A DNA stretch of 64,000 nt from Lineus longissimus (Eukaryota > Nemertea > Pilidiophora > Heteronemertea > Lineidae), in NCBI RefSeq assembly GCF_910592395.1, contig NC_088308.1, positions 10,555,001 through 10,619,000 of the forward strand, in the 5' to 3' direction. Shown here piece after piece: positions 31,819 to 43,300 of the stretch. The notes under the pieces were generated by a model, which was given only the letters and a program-made list of their open reading frames with translations, was not told the DNA's origin and searched no databases. Positions within the stretch are counted from its first letter, which is position 1. Every line of letters begins with the position of its first letter. The translations under genes and the position numbers were made by a program.

Positions 31819-33131
31819 TGTTGTTGCAATGTAAAGAAAAAAGCAGACGATCTTTTCGACGGTCTCGCAGAAGCGAGACTAGTTCGTGAAGTAGACGTAA
31901 TCGGGTCGTGTGACCTTTCTTCGTCGCCATTCGTATTCTTGCTGTCGTATTAGCAGGTTCGTGTTTGTTTCGTGGCCGTTTTTTGTTCGTCTTCGTTCAG
32001 CTTTCCTGTCATGTTTCGGGATTTCTTGTAGATAGACTTCTCAGCAGTTCTTTGGAGCGCTCCAAGGTAGGCCTAGACATGTTTTAGGTGGTTTTGTTCG
32101 CTACACCTTACGCGAGTTGTTGACGAAGTATTTTCCCGCCATTCTCGGCCACCATTTTGAATAGATTTGTATGCCCGAGTGCGACTTGGCGGACGGATGT
32201 TTCTGCCACGTAGTTCGTTGTAAATCGTGGTTTTATTATTGATAGCACAGGTCAGTTGGACGGAATGCATGCATGTACATGATGTACGTTTGTATAGATG
32301 TTTTGTCGAGCCTTGCACTTCGTTGATGTTCGTTTTTGGTTCCGTCACTTGGGTGACCTTGACCTTTTGAGTTTTGGGTTTACCGAGTTGGTCACGTGTC
32401 TGCGTGACGTCTCTTACTGGCTTCCTGGATTTAAAAATTAGGTCAGCTCTTCTACGCTCCGCTGTGAGCGCTTGTTTTGGGACAGTTTTCTAGGTCTGTA
32501 GGAGGGTTGGGGATTCACTGCAGTTTATCAGCTCTTAGTTGGCCTGTATGCCAATGGCCTCCATAGACCCATGCTTGTTTCTCCGCGGCTCAGAGCTTAT
32601 TCAATGCCTGTGGATTTGAAACCAGAGTGCCCTTGCAGTTGACTCAGATTATGGGTTGATTGCTAAGTTCCAGGTCAAGTCAGTCATCTTTGTTAATATA
32701 ATCTAAGTCAAATCGCACCAAGCAAAAAAATGTTTCATGTTTACTTGTTCTTGTGTAATTTCATGTTTACTTGTTCTTGTGTAATTGTGGACAATTTATA
32801 GTGTTCGTATAAGTGTTATAGCCTAAAGGCTCAAAATTTAAACAAGCCCTCAGTTTTTGAGAGAACCCTCTGCAAAGGGTATATTTGCGGCCGATTCCGC
32901 TTCGGCCTTCACGTGATTGGACTTTCAAATGAACTTAATTGTAAAGACTTTGAGTGTTGATATACGGATAGGAGTCAGTTGTGAATGGACCTTAGTACAT
33001 TCGGATAGAAGCCTAGTTGAAGTCGCGTGGAGACGGGTGGATCGGATCGAGGATAACTGTAGAAGTTCCGAAGTTTGTCGAAGCGAAGCTGGTGAGTGCT
33101 CCTTTGTAATTTTTTAGAACTCGCCAGTTCA
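31819..33131 (+). repeat. BEL left LTR (1313 bp)
   Basis: It is bounded by TG...CA. It holds a tandem 26-bp duplication (ttacttgttcttgtgtaat) near 32731-32785 that the right LTR lacks. A splice-donor-like gctg|gtgagtgc lies at about 33090, and its possible acceptor is just before the gag ATG. Confidence 0.95.
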
Positions 33132-33480
33132 TCTGGCACCCGCGTGAGGGCAAATTTGAATTAGATGTGCCTTTTGGGTTTAACCCTTGACTGTTCTGTG
33201 CATTTGTATTACAAATTTTATGGGCGTGTGTGCATTGTACATTGCCTGTGCATCGCGTGTACATCGTGTAGGCAGACGTGTATTGCTCGCATGAACTCAC
33301 ATACATGACATAGTTGACTTTAAATGACTCAGTTACTAAAACTCATATGCTTGTCTTGTGTGGGACTTGGTCTTGCACCATAAATCACAGATCGGTATCC
33401 AATTCTTAGATTGATTTCAAGTTGTATATTGCAATTTGTTCAACTGTATTGTAATATTTTACCAATTAGTCATTTCAGGT

Positions 33481-36400
33481 ATGGAGGTGAATTCAATTGA
33501 CGAGCTGCTCCCACCGTCCCGAAGTGGGCGTCAGCGGCGCAGACCTGCCCACCTAGCAGATTTTGAAGTTGCTTACTCTGGGGATCCTAAGAGGGATCCG
33601 GTTCAGACATTACCAGTTGTGAATGTGTCTGGCATGGGTCCAGGACATGATGATCCTGACTTTGTAATTCATCGAATGCGGAATGACATTGACATATGTA
33701 GAAGGTCTATTGACAAGGATTTTAGTAGAGCAGATGCCATCTTCTCGAGGGGAGGGAGTCGGAGAGTCTTGTCTAAAATTAGAGTGAGATTAACCAACAA
33801 AATCCATGAGATAAGAGAAATACTTCGGATTCTTGGCGGGTTGTTAACCGACTTGGGGCAATTGCGTAATTTAACTGAGTGGAGTAGAGACCTCCAAGAG
33901 CGTTTTGAAGAGATAGATGACTCCATTGAGGAGTACTTGGAGATACATGCTAATGATTCACCTTCCTTTTCAGGCTCATGCAGATTTAGTTCGGAAGTAT
34001 CGGACCATAATTATGCTGAAGACATGAAGGGCCCGGAGTGGCTGGAGAGGCAACTGGGAGTCGCCGGACCTGAGGGTCACCATGAACCACCCCATCCAGA
34101 CAATATGAAGGAAGACAGCGATACAGAGGACCACCTAAGAGATGAAGGAGAAATAGATGTAGTTGGTCTGACTGGTGGAGATGTCGAAGAGAACGCCGAT
34201 GATGACATGCTCGAGTTAGTCAACGAACTTGATGCTGGCAAACCTGATGTTGACGAATTTGATGCTGGCGAACCTGATGTTGACGAACTTAATGATGTCA
34301 AACCTGATGTCGACGAACTTGATGATGTCAAACCTGATGAAGGGGAGGTGGTGCCTGCGCCGGTGACCACTCCCAAGCCAGAACCAGTAGTCGCTTCAGT
34401 GAAGAAGGAGATGGTGAGACATGTCAGTTTCCTGAGTCACCGCCCCCTACCGATTGATGCTGTCGTGCAGACGTTAACCCTTGACGACCAAGAGAGTTCA
34501 ACCTCAGAGGGTCTTGATGATATTTCAGTGAAGTCCCGAGAAGCAGCAGTGGACGCGGAGGTTGCCACCTTGCGCGTGAAACAGGAAAAGGAGCGATACT
34601 CCGAAGACTGTCATCTGCGAGCCATGCAGCATCAGATTGAGATCCGACGCCGCCAGGATGAAGTGGAGCGCCATCGCCTTAGAGCTGAGCTGCTCAGAGG
34701 AGAGGCGGTTGTCGGACGCTCTGAGATTTTAGTAAGTAAACCAGAACCTGTAGTAGATGTTAAGCCCCATGTGGGGCCTACCTCTAAACCGAGGGAGGTT
34801 GGTAAGTATTTTGAGGTGAAGCCTTCTCCTGGGGAGAAGCCTCTTTCCAATGTCAAGATGCAGGAACGCAAGATGACCAAGAAGATTGAGCCCAAGGATG
34901 GTGGTGTTGAAAATCCCAAGTCAAAACCAAGCGGTAGCGTCCCTGGAGAAAGGAAGCCAGCCATGGGTTTGAAGAAGAATGTTTGTAGCACCCCTAAGGA
35001 GAAGCCTTTAGTATTGGGATACAGGACGCCTGTTCGTGAAAAGCCCGGATCGCCGTTACGTCATGTGTTGGCCAAACTGGGACGTGTAGTGGAACCTACT
35101 CCCCTTGCGACGGTGTTTGAAGAAGATTCAGCAGACCTACCTAAATTCTTCCAGGGAATGGCGAAGCCGAAACTTGCGAAGTTCAATGGAGATGTTGACC
35201 AGTACTGGGATTGGAGAGAACAGTTCACCCTTTTTGTGGACAAGGCTCGTGTTCCAACTAGATTCAAAGTAATGATGTTGAAGCAGGCCTTGACTGGACG
35301 CCCTCTCAAGCTGGTGGAGCATCTCGGTTACTCTGACCTACAATACCAGATGGCATTAGACAAGTTGGACCAGAGGTACGGCGGGAAGAAGAGAAACTTT
35401 CAACGATTTGAAGAGACGGTAATGGCCTTTCCAGAGATCAAGGAGGATAACCTGTTGGACCTGGAAGATCTTTCGAACAGAATGTGTGATCTTATATCAA
35501 AACTAGATGACGCTGGACAATGTCAGGAGTTGGTGGGCATGTCCACCCTCTATACCATTATTTTGCAAAAGGTACCAAGTTCACTGGTGATCCGTTATCG
35601 AGAAGCCTACCTGCACAGTGATGTTGAAGATGGCCTAGCAGTCTTTGCCGATTGGATGAATGACCAAGTAAGTATGAGAATAGAGTTAGATGAACTTCGA
35701 CGTATGTCTGCAGGGAAGAAAAGGAATCAACCTGGACAGAAGAAGACTAATAGCCATCTATCTTCTACTACTACCAAGACAACATCCGCGAAGCCCACAG
35801 CCAAGCTTAGAGACAAGAGAAAGAAGAAAGATGGCAATACCGATGTCCAATCGCAAGCTACAGCTACCCCTGTTTCTGCCCCACTTAGTGAGAGATATGG
35901 ACCATGTGGTGTTTGTGGCAAAGGTCATCAGGTCCCCTATTGTAGGACGTGGAGGAAAGCCTCGACATCAGAGCGTTGGAGCCTCGCCAAGGAGAAGAGA
36001 TTTTGCTACCGGTGTTTGGAAAACTCTCACCGAGGAGCCCTGTGTCCATCCACCAAGATATGCAGGGAGGAGGGATGCCCCAAGACACATCACCTGACCC
36101 TTCATCGTGCTATGTCGGCTCCAATGGAAGACAGGCCAACTCAGGTTTCTTCGTCACCTGCTGCGACTGAGAAGGCGATGACGCAGTTTGGTGTTTCTCG
36201 GGACGGTAAAGCATGCCCCACTCGAGTCGGACTTCGAGTTGTTCCAGTGTTAGTTACCGGCCCCGAGGGGAGGAGGAAGGTGAACGCCCTATTGGATGAT
36301 GGCTCAGATAGCTCTTTCCTGCGAACAGTGGTGGCAAAGGAGCTTGGATTGAAGATGAAACATGTTGAATTGAATGTCTCCACTATCCTAGAAGAGGATA

Positions 36401-36621
36401 AGTTTGTGCCGAGTGGATTGGCAACGGTTACTGTGGAAAATGTCCAGAGGACTTTAACTCGAACCATTGGTGTCCGAGTAATGGACAAAGTTTGTGACAA
36501 TCTAAAGATTCCAGTCTGGAAGAAGTATCAAAGTGAATGGTTACATTTGAATGATGTTATCTTCGCCGAGTATGCCGATCCGCTTCAAGTTGACATGATC
36601 CTTGGTTCTGACAATCCTTAG
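33481..36621 (+). CDS. BEL/Pao Gag-protease, 1046 codons to an in-frame TAG
   Basis: I chose the ATG at 33481 because it follows an acceptor-like atttcag|gt and opens MEVNSIDELLPPSRSGRQRR; the frame is open 45 bp further upstream. A coiled-coil and acidic region carries a four-fold degenerate repeat (DELDAGKPDV-type, about 34220-34340). A Gag block (FNGDVDQYWDWREQF) follows, then BEL-type zinc fingers CGVCGKGHQVPYC, CYRCLENSHRGALC and CREEGCPKTHH (about 35905-36090), then an aspartic protease with LLDDGSDSSFLR (about 36290-36325). The frame stops at TAG after MILGSDNP, exactly where BEL polyproteins continue into RT, so the TAG is a mutation or, less likely, a programmed read-through site. 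Confidence 0.9.
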   Translation: MEVNSIDELLPPSRSGRQRRRPAHLADFEVAYSGDPKRDPVQTLPVVNVSGMGPGHDDPDFVIHRMRNDIDICRRSIDKDFSRADAIFSRGGSRRVLSKIRVRLTNKIHEIREILRILGGLLTDLGQLRNLTEWSRDLQERFEEIDDSIEEYLEIHANDSPSFSGSCRFSSEVSDHNYAEDMKGPEWLERQLGVAGPEGHHEPPHPDNMKEDSDTEDHLRDEGEIDVVGLTGGDVEENADDDMLELVNELDAGKPDVDEFDAGEPDVDELNDVKPDVDELDDVKPDEGEVVPAPVTTPKPEPVVASVKKEMVRHVSFLSHRPLPIDAVVQTLTLDDQESSTSEGLDDISVKSREAAVDAEVATLRVKQEKERYSEDCHLRAMQHQIEIRRRQDEVERHRLRAELLRGEAVVGRSEILVSKPEPVVDVKPHVGPTSKPREVGKYFEVKPSPGEKPLSNVKMQERKMTKKIEPKDGGVENPKSKPSGSVPGERKPAMGLKKNVCSTPKEKPLVLGYRTPVREKPGSPLRHVLAKLGRVVEPTPLATVFEEDSADLPKFFQGMAKPKLAKFNGDVDQYWDWREQFTLFVDKARVPTRFKVMMLKQALTGRPLKLVEHLGYSDLQYQMALDKLDQRYGGKKRNFQRFEETVMAFPEIKEDNLLDLEDLSNRMCDLISKLDDAGQCQELVGMSTLYTIILQKVPSSLVIRYREAYLHSDVEDGLAVFADWMNDQVSMRIELDELRRMSAGKKRNQPGQKKTNSHLSSTTTKTTSAKPTAKLRDKRKKKDGNTDVQSQATATPVSAPLSERYGPCGVCGKGHQVPYCRTWRKASTSERWSLAKEKRFCYRCLENSHRGALCPSTKICREEGCPKTHHLTLHRAMSAPMEDRPTQVSSSPAATEKAMTQFGVSRDGKACPTRVGLRVVPVLVTGPEGRRKVNALLDDGSDSSFLRTVVAKELGLKMKHVELNVSTILEEDKFVPSGLATVTVENVQRTLTRTIGVRVMDKVCDNLKIPVWKKYQSEWLHLNDVIFAEYADPLQVDMILGSDNP

Positions 36622-39600
36622 TTGTTAATGTCCAGACGTGAGATAGGCGGTAAGCCAGGAGAACCTGTCGCGCGACTTACTCCGATGGGATGGACCTGTA
36701 TTGGGCCATTGACAAAGGAAACCACCAAGTGTCAGTCGAACCACGTTCACCTGTATCATGGGACCACCGACCACGCCAAAGGACTCCAGATAGACCTGGA
36801 GATGGAGAGGTTATGGAATGCCGATGTCGATACACCCAAGGATCAATATTTCTATACGCCAGAGGAACGGATTGCACTGAGTAAAGCCAAACGGACGATC
36901 CGTTATGTTGATGGGAGATACGAGATCGGGATTCCATGGAAAGAAGATCGTCCCAACTTACCCAACAATCGCTCTGTAGCTGAGAGACGATTTTTTAATC
37001 TTGAACGAAGCCTTTGTAAAACTCCAGACATCGCCAAACGGTATGATGAGGTAATGGAGGCCAACATCGAGAAAGGATACCTCGTGCCTGCGACACGACC
37101 ACCCCCTGCGGAGCCATGTTGGTATTTGCCCCATTTCCCAGTGATAAGAGAGCAGAAGGCGACGACCAAGGTTAGGATTGTGCTGGATTCCGCTGCGAAA
37201 TTTAAAGATGTGTCCTTAAACGATGCCATGTTGCCCGGACCGAAGTTGCAGCGAGATTTGACAGACATTTTGCTGACTTTTCGTGTAGGCCCTGTCGCTT
37301 TAGTTGGTGATATCAAGGAAATGTTCCCACAAGTGAGGTTGTTACCAGAGGACCAGACGTATCATCGCGTTTTGTGGCGGAAACTCGGAAGTGACAACCC
37401 GCTGTTAGAGTATAAGGCAGCTCGTCTTACCTTCGGGGACCGAGCCTCGCCTTTCCTAGCGCAGTATGTTCTGAAGACCCATGCCGAAAGGATGATAGAT
37501 GTGTACCCAGCTGCGGCCCGAGCGTGCATCGAAGATACCTACATGGATGATGAGATGACAAATACCCAGAATGTGGAAGAAGGGATCGGTGTCCGAAAAG
37601 ACTCGACTGCCATGTTGCATGATGGTGGATTTCAGATACGCCAGTGGTGTAGTAACAAGATCGAAGTCCTAGAAGGTGTGCCTGAGGAGGATCGTGTCGC
37701 TGGAATCGACTTTGAAACAGAGGAGCTACCATGTATCAAGACATTAGGAGTCAATTGGGATGCGAAGAATGACACCCTTGGATATACTCACACTCCAGTC
37801 GAGGAAGTCCCTATCACCAAGAGGACGTTGCTGAGTAAGGTTGCCAAATTGTTCGACCCGCTCCAACTATTGGCACCTTTTGTCATCCGAGCCAAGATGT
37901 TGCAACAGGAGGCCTGGATGTTGGACCTTGGATGGGACGACCCATTTCCTCCCTCACTAGCTGATAAGGTGCAATCTTGGATTGACGAGCTGTTGGAAGT
38001 TACTGAGTTTAAGGTGCCCCGTTGGTACTATCAACCGGATTCCACGGGCTGGGCACTACATGTGTTTGTAGATGCATCAAGCAAGGCGTATGCGGCCGTA
38101 ATCTTTGCACGGAGTACATACTCTGATAGTGGAGTGTTGGTTCGTTTGGTTATAGCCAAGGCAAAAGTGGCGCCTGTGAAGGCAGTTTCGATTCCTCGGC
38201 TCGAATTAATGGCAGCGCTGCTCGGGATGAAGTTGGGCTTACGAGTAGCCAAAGCTTTACATTGTGAGAAGTCGGAGATAGTATTTTGGACTGATAGTAT
38301 GGACACCTTGTACTGGCTTCGAGGTCAATCCCGTCGTTATAAACCATTTGTAGCCCACCGTGTGGCGAGCATTCATCTAGAGACCACAATATGCCAGTGG
38401 AGACATGTTCCTGGGGAGGTAAACCCGGCCGACTTAGCGACCCGTGGACGTACCATTAAAGAACTCACTGCACCCAACTGCTGGACTGATGGACCGCAGT
38501 TTCTTTACGGGGGGAGAGAGACGTGGCCGGTAGGAAGGATGGAGGAATCCAATTCCCAAGAAGCCCTAAAGGAGACTCGTAAATCCGCCGCGGACGTCGC
38601 CTCTACCCAAGTCAAGGATGAACCAGCTGCCAGGGAACCGGTCTTTGGGATGTACAGACACTCATCTTGGACTAAAACCATGAGGATTACTGCTTGGCTA
38701 CTAAGATGGAGGCGAACCCTTGAGAAGCTGGATGAGCCGACGCCTTCAACGCTACTCCCGGATGAAATCAAGAAGGCAGAGGTCTATTGGGTTAGAGTGA
38801 TGCAGACCGCCCCACCTCTGGAGTCAGCGGCCAGGCAGTTACGAACAGGTCAGCCTGTGCGAGGAATGAGTGCGTTATCCCCATTTCTAGATGACCAGGG
38901 ACTGTTGAGAGTGGGGGGACGTTTGGGTCGCTCCAACCTGCCCTATGATGCCAAGCACCCACTAATCCTACCGAGTCAGCATCCTTTGACCGAAACACTT
39001 ATCCAACACTACCACATGAGATGCTATCATACAAAAGGGGTTAACGCCCAGCTCGCGGAGATACGTGAACGATTTTGAATCCTGGGCGGAAGAATGACGA
39101 TACGGAAGTTCATCGCGGCATGCGTGGAGTGTCGGAAAATGAAGAAGAGGGTCGGAGAGCAGCTAATGGGCTCCCTTCCAGATTCGAGGGTGACCATCCC
39201 GATTCGTGCTTTCACAAGATGCGGCATTGACTTTGCTGGCCCGTATATAGTTAAGGTATCGCGCAACGTCCGTGCCAAGCGTTTTTTGTGTTTGTTCACG
39301 TGTTTGTGCTCCCGTGCTGTGCACCTGGAGATAACGTATTCCATGGAAAATTTCTTAATGCCTTTTCAAGGATGACGGCAAGGAGAGGGAAACCGACTGA
39401 TGTTTTGACCGATAATGGTAGTAACTTCATTGGAGCAGAGAGGACCCTACGGGAGTTGGTAGAAGCTCTAGATAGAACCAAAGTTCAGGATATGGCCACA
39501 AGGGAGGGGATATCATGGAGTTCCAACCCGCCATTGGGTTCCCACCATGGCGGCGTGTTTGAAGTGATGATAAAAGCGGCGAAACGCGCGTTACATGCGA

Positions 39601-40100
39601 TCCTTGGTGAAGCACACGTCACTGATGAAGAGTTGTTGTCGGCGGTTGTTGAGGTGGAAGGACTGCTGAATTCGAGGCCTCTTGTATACTGCGGGAACGA
39701 CCCACAAGACATGGTGCTAACCCCGAACCACTTCCTCCAGGGCCAAGCTGGCGGATCGTTAGCGCCAGTTGTTGAGGAAGAAGTTGCCTGTAACCCACGA
39801 CTACGTTGGGAGTTTGTTCGAGAACTTACCACCAAGGTCTGGCAGCGCTGGCAGAGAGAGGTAGTTACTTCATTGCAAGGACGCTCCAAATGGACCGCAG
39901 ACAGGATAGACTTTAGGGTGAACGATGTCGTTCTATTGGTAGACCAAGCCAACCCGAAAGGACGCTGGCCACTTGGAAGGGTGACGGAAGTATACCGACG
40001 GGAAGATAGGAAAGTCCGAGACGTTGATGTTGAGAGCCGTGGGAAGCTGCTACGAAGACCAATCACCCGGTTAGTTTGGTTGCCCGTTGTAAGGGACTAG
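36622..40100 (+). pseudogene. BEL/Pao RT-RNaseH-integrase (two stops or shifts)
   Basis: The region continues in the same frame as Gag after the TAG. GGKPGEPVARLTPMGWTCIG leads into the RT, with the YMDD box at 37539-37550. An RNase H follows (FVDASSKAYAAVIF, WTDSMDTLYWL), then an integrase zinc region (HYHMRCYHTKG, CVECRKMKK) and core (GIDFAGPY, DVLTDNGSNFIG, GSHHGGVFEV). A TGA at 39076-39078 replaces an expected Trp codon (RERF-stop-ILGGR). A one-base shift near 39355 moves the rest of integrase to another frame, ending at TAG 40098-40100. All catalytic residues I can identify are kept. Confidence 0.92.
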
Positions 40101-40125
40101 ATCGTCCGTCCCTTAGGGGGGAGAA

Positions 40126-41421
40126 TGTTGTTGCAATGTAAAGAAAAAAGCAGACGAACTTTTCGACGGTCTCGCAGAAGCGAGACTAGTTCGTGAAGTA
40201 GACGTAATCGGGTCGTGTGACCTTTCTTCGTCGCCATTCGTATTCTTGCTGTCGTACTAGCAGGTTCGTGTTTGTTTCGTGCCCGTTTTTTGTTCGTCTT
40301 CGTTCAGCTTTCCTGTCATGTTTCGGGATTTCTTGTAGATAGACTTCTCAGCAGTTCTTTGGAGCGCTCCAAGGTAGGCCTAGACATGTTTTAGGTGGTT
40401 TTTCCGACTTTGTTCGCTACACCTTGCGCGAGTTGTTGACGAAGTATTTTCCCGCCATTCTCGGCCACCATTTTGAATAGATTTGTATGCCCGAGTGTGA
40501 CTTGGCGGACGGATGTTTCTGCCACGTAGTTCGTTGTAAATCGTGGTTTTATTATTGATAGCACAGGTCAGTTGGACGGAATGCATGCATGTACATGATG
40601 TACGTTTGTATAGATGTTTTGTCGAGCCTTGCACTTCGTTGATGTTCGTTTTTGGTTCCGTCACTTGGGTGACCTTGACCTTTTGAGTTTTGGGTTTACC
40701 GAGTTGGTCACGTGTCTGCGTGACGTCTCTTCCTGGCTTCCTGGATTTAAAAATTAGGTCAGCTCTTCTACGCTCCGCTGTGAGCGCTTGTTTTGGGACA
40801 GTTTTCTAGGTCTGTAGGAGGGTTGGGGATTCACTGCAGTTTATCAGCTCTTAGTTGGCCTGTATGCCAATGGCCTCTATAGACCCATGCTTGTTTCTCC
40901 GCGGCTCAGAGTTTATTCAATGCCTGTGGATTTGAAACCAGAGTGCCCTTGCAGTTGACTCAGATTATGGGTTGATTGCTAAGTTCCAGGTCAAGTCAGT
41001 CATCTTTGTTAATATAATCTAAGTCAAATCGCACCAAGCAAAAAAATGTTTCATGTTTACTTGTTCTTGTGTAATTGTGGACAATTTATAGTGTTCGTAT
41101 AAGTGTTATAGCCTAAAGGCTCAAAATTTAAACAAGCCCTCAGTTTTTGAGAGAACCCTCTGCAAAGGGTATATTTGCGGCCGATTCCGCATCGGCCTTC
41201 ACGTGATTGGACTTTCAAATGAACTTAATTGTAAAGACTTTGAGTGTTGATATACGGATAGGAGTCAGTTGTGAATGGACCTTAGTACATTCGGATAGAA
41301 GCCTAGTTGAAGTCGCGTGGAGACGGGTGGATCGGATCGAGGATAACTGTAGAAGTTCCGAAGTTTGTCGAAGCGAAGCTGGTAAGTGCTCCTTTGTAAT
41401 TTTTTAGAACTCGCCAGTTCA
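40126..41421 (+). repeat. BEL right LTR (1296 bp)
   Basis: It is nearly identical to the left LTR, lacks its 26-bp duplication, and has an extra 9 bp (tttccgact) near 40400. Confidence 0.95.
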
Positions 41422-41426
41422 CCAAC

Positions 41427-42270
41427 GAATTCTCATCTTCTGATGTATATTTAGGAATACTATTGTTCAAGCCATCACATGACAGATTCCTTTTTCTAAT
41501 AAAATAGTCAATAACTTAGTATACTGGACTTGATCAAAAGCCTGGCTGGCATCTAATAACATTCCATACACATTTCCACCCCCATTGCGGTAATACTGAA
41601 TAACCTCATTTACAGTGAAAGTGCAGTCAGCCACTGACAGTCCTTTCTTACACCCAAACTGCATATCTGATGATTTTAAGATCTCCTGACACTTGCGTAA
41701 AATGACAAATTCAAACAATTTGCATAACGGGCTATTAAGTGCGATACCTCTGTAATTGCTGGAATCGTTCAGGGATTTCCGTCTATTCTTAGGAATCGGC
41801 ATCACTGTAGAACGCAACATGTCACTTGGAATATGTCCATGTTTTATCATCTCAGAAAATAAAACTGATAGTAATACATACAACCTTCTCGTACCATGCT
41901 TCAAATGATTCGTAGAAAAACTAGTGTGGCCATCATTCTTATGATACTTAATCGCGTTTACGGCAGAAATGACTTCTTCAACAGTTGATGACGCGCAGAG
42001 CAGGCACTATGCCCGCCATTACAGGTGTTGGCTATCTTAACATCAATATCATTCAAAAGTGCGTCCATTTCATTTCTATCGTATGATACCGAATTATAAA
42101 GGTTACTGTATTTACTCGCAAGATGATTGCAAATTGCATCACTACCAATGTGTCCATCCACATTATTCGGGAGCTGCGTGGTCGACCGATTATTTTTCTT
42201 CATTTCTTTCCAGAAGTTATTTTCATTTTGATTTAACAAGTTATCAGCCAAACTATCGGCTCTGATCTTT
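41427..42270 (-). pseudogene. LINE-1 (L2/CR1-like), RT 5' part, truncated
   Basis: Minus-strand frames contain KIRADSLADNLLNQNENNFW and YSNLYNSVSYDRNEMDALL, matching LINE-2 (ADKYDKLYSSVSYREEEM). Then come TVMPIPKNRRKSLNDSSNYR, MQFGCKKGLSVADCTF and YGMLLDASQAFDQVQY. The sequence joins in frame across the BEL insertion (RIR-WEGSHS). It starts abruptly near 42270 against gypsy sequence, as expected for a 5'-truncated LINE insertion. Stops and shifts are frequent. Confidence 0.88.
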
Positions 42271-43300
42271 TCCTCACTTTTCCTTGCTGTTCACGTAAAC
42301 GTTGCTTAGTACGAGCAATCCCCTGATGGCATTGGTGTGCAATTTCTATGACTCGTGCGGTAAGCGATTTCGGTACGGCCACACGATCTCCACGCAACAG
42401 GTTTTGCTTATAAACAGACAACTCCTTTCGGAATCTGAACAAACCATGGACAGCTTTGTCCACAGCATCCAGTTCATCAGGCCAACCATTTACAGTGTAA
42501 CATATTGCCTTTTGCAAGGTTTCATCGTTATTTGAAGCAGAAGTTATTTCAGCGAGAGTAACACACGCAGTATCATCCTCTAATGTCAAACAATTGGCTT
42601 CATCCTCAACATCGTAACCAGCGGTATCCTCTAGTGGCAATCTAGAGAGAGCATCGGCAAAGCAAACTTCACGACCAGATTTATACTCAACTGTGTAATT
42701 TTACTGTAAGAGTCGAGCATTCCAACGAGCGTTACGCATCGGCTTATAACAATTACCTTTGGATGACAGCAGCTTTGTAAGAGCCTGATGATCAGTACGC
42801 AAAGTGAAATGTCTACCTAATAGGTATGTATGCCATTTCTCACAATCCCACACACAGGCAAGGGCTTCACGTTCACCAACTGCATATTTACGTTCGGAGT
42901 CAGTCAAAGTACGCGACGCACACGTAACAATGCGTTCACCACCATCCTTGTATTGAGTCATGTACGCTCCGAGTCCATAACCACTAGCATCCGTTGTAAC
43001 AACAATGTCAAGATCAGGATCACATAAGGTCAGAGTGACATGGTTCCCAATATCCCCCTTGATACGTTTAAAACTATTCTTGCAGTCCTCAGACCATTCA
43101 AACGTCTGATCACCACGAAGCAACTTGCGCATTGGCTCCACTTTGGAAGCAAAGTCAGGGCAGAATTAACTGTAGAACCCAACAATGCCTAAAAACGACT
43201 TCAACGTTGTGGCATCCTTAGGTGGAGGAGCATCCAGAATTGCACACGTATTGGAAGAAGTAGGTTTGATACCTTCCGGTGTAACTGATCCCAGCGTCCC
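42270..43300 (-). pseudogene. Ty3/gypsy pol fragment: end of RT, RNase H, start of integrase
   Basis: Minus strand. LGSVTPEGIKPT and LKSFLGIVGFYS end the RT/tether. RNase H follows with IVVTTDASGYGLGAYMTQ, ERKYAVGEREALACVW and HFTLRTDHQALTKLL. The integrase start carries VAVPKSLTARVIEIAHQCHQ, then GIARTKQRLRE, where the element is cut by LINE-1. An in-frame stop sits near 43142-43170 and others near 42700. The 5' part of the same element is at 52697-53963. Confidence 0.85.

Larger units (their letters stand above)
31819..41421 (+). mobile_element. BEL/Pao LTR retrotransposon, full length
   Basis: LTRs at 31819-33131 and 40126-41421 start TGTTGTTGCAATG and end GCCAGTTCA. The 5-bp target duplication CCAAC lies at 31814-31818 and 41422-41426. 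A primer-binding site (tggcacccgcgtgaggg) starts at 33134 and a purine tract (aggggggagaa) precedes the right LTR. Gag-PR-RT-RNaseH-IN are in the order expected for BEL/Pao. The LTRs differ by about a dozen substitutions plus a 26-bp tandem duplication in the left and a 9-bp insertion in the right, so the insertion is fairly young. Confidence 0.97.

Noticed and set aside
34077-34376. Ser/Thr-rich minus-strand ORF within BEL
   Set aside because: It is the antisense of the acidic Gag repeat; the plus strand is the coding strand.
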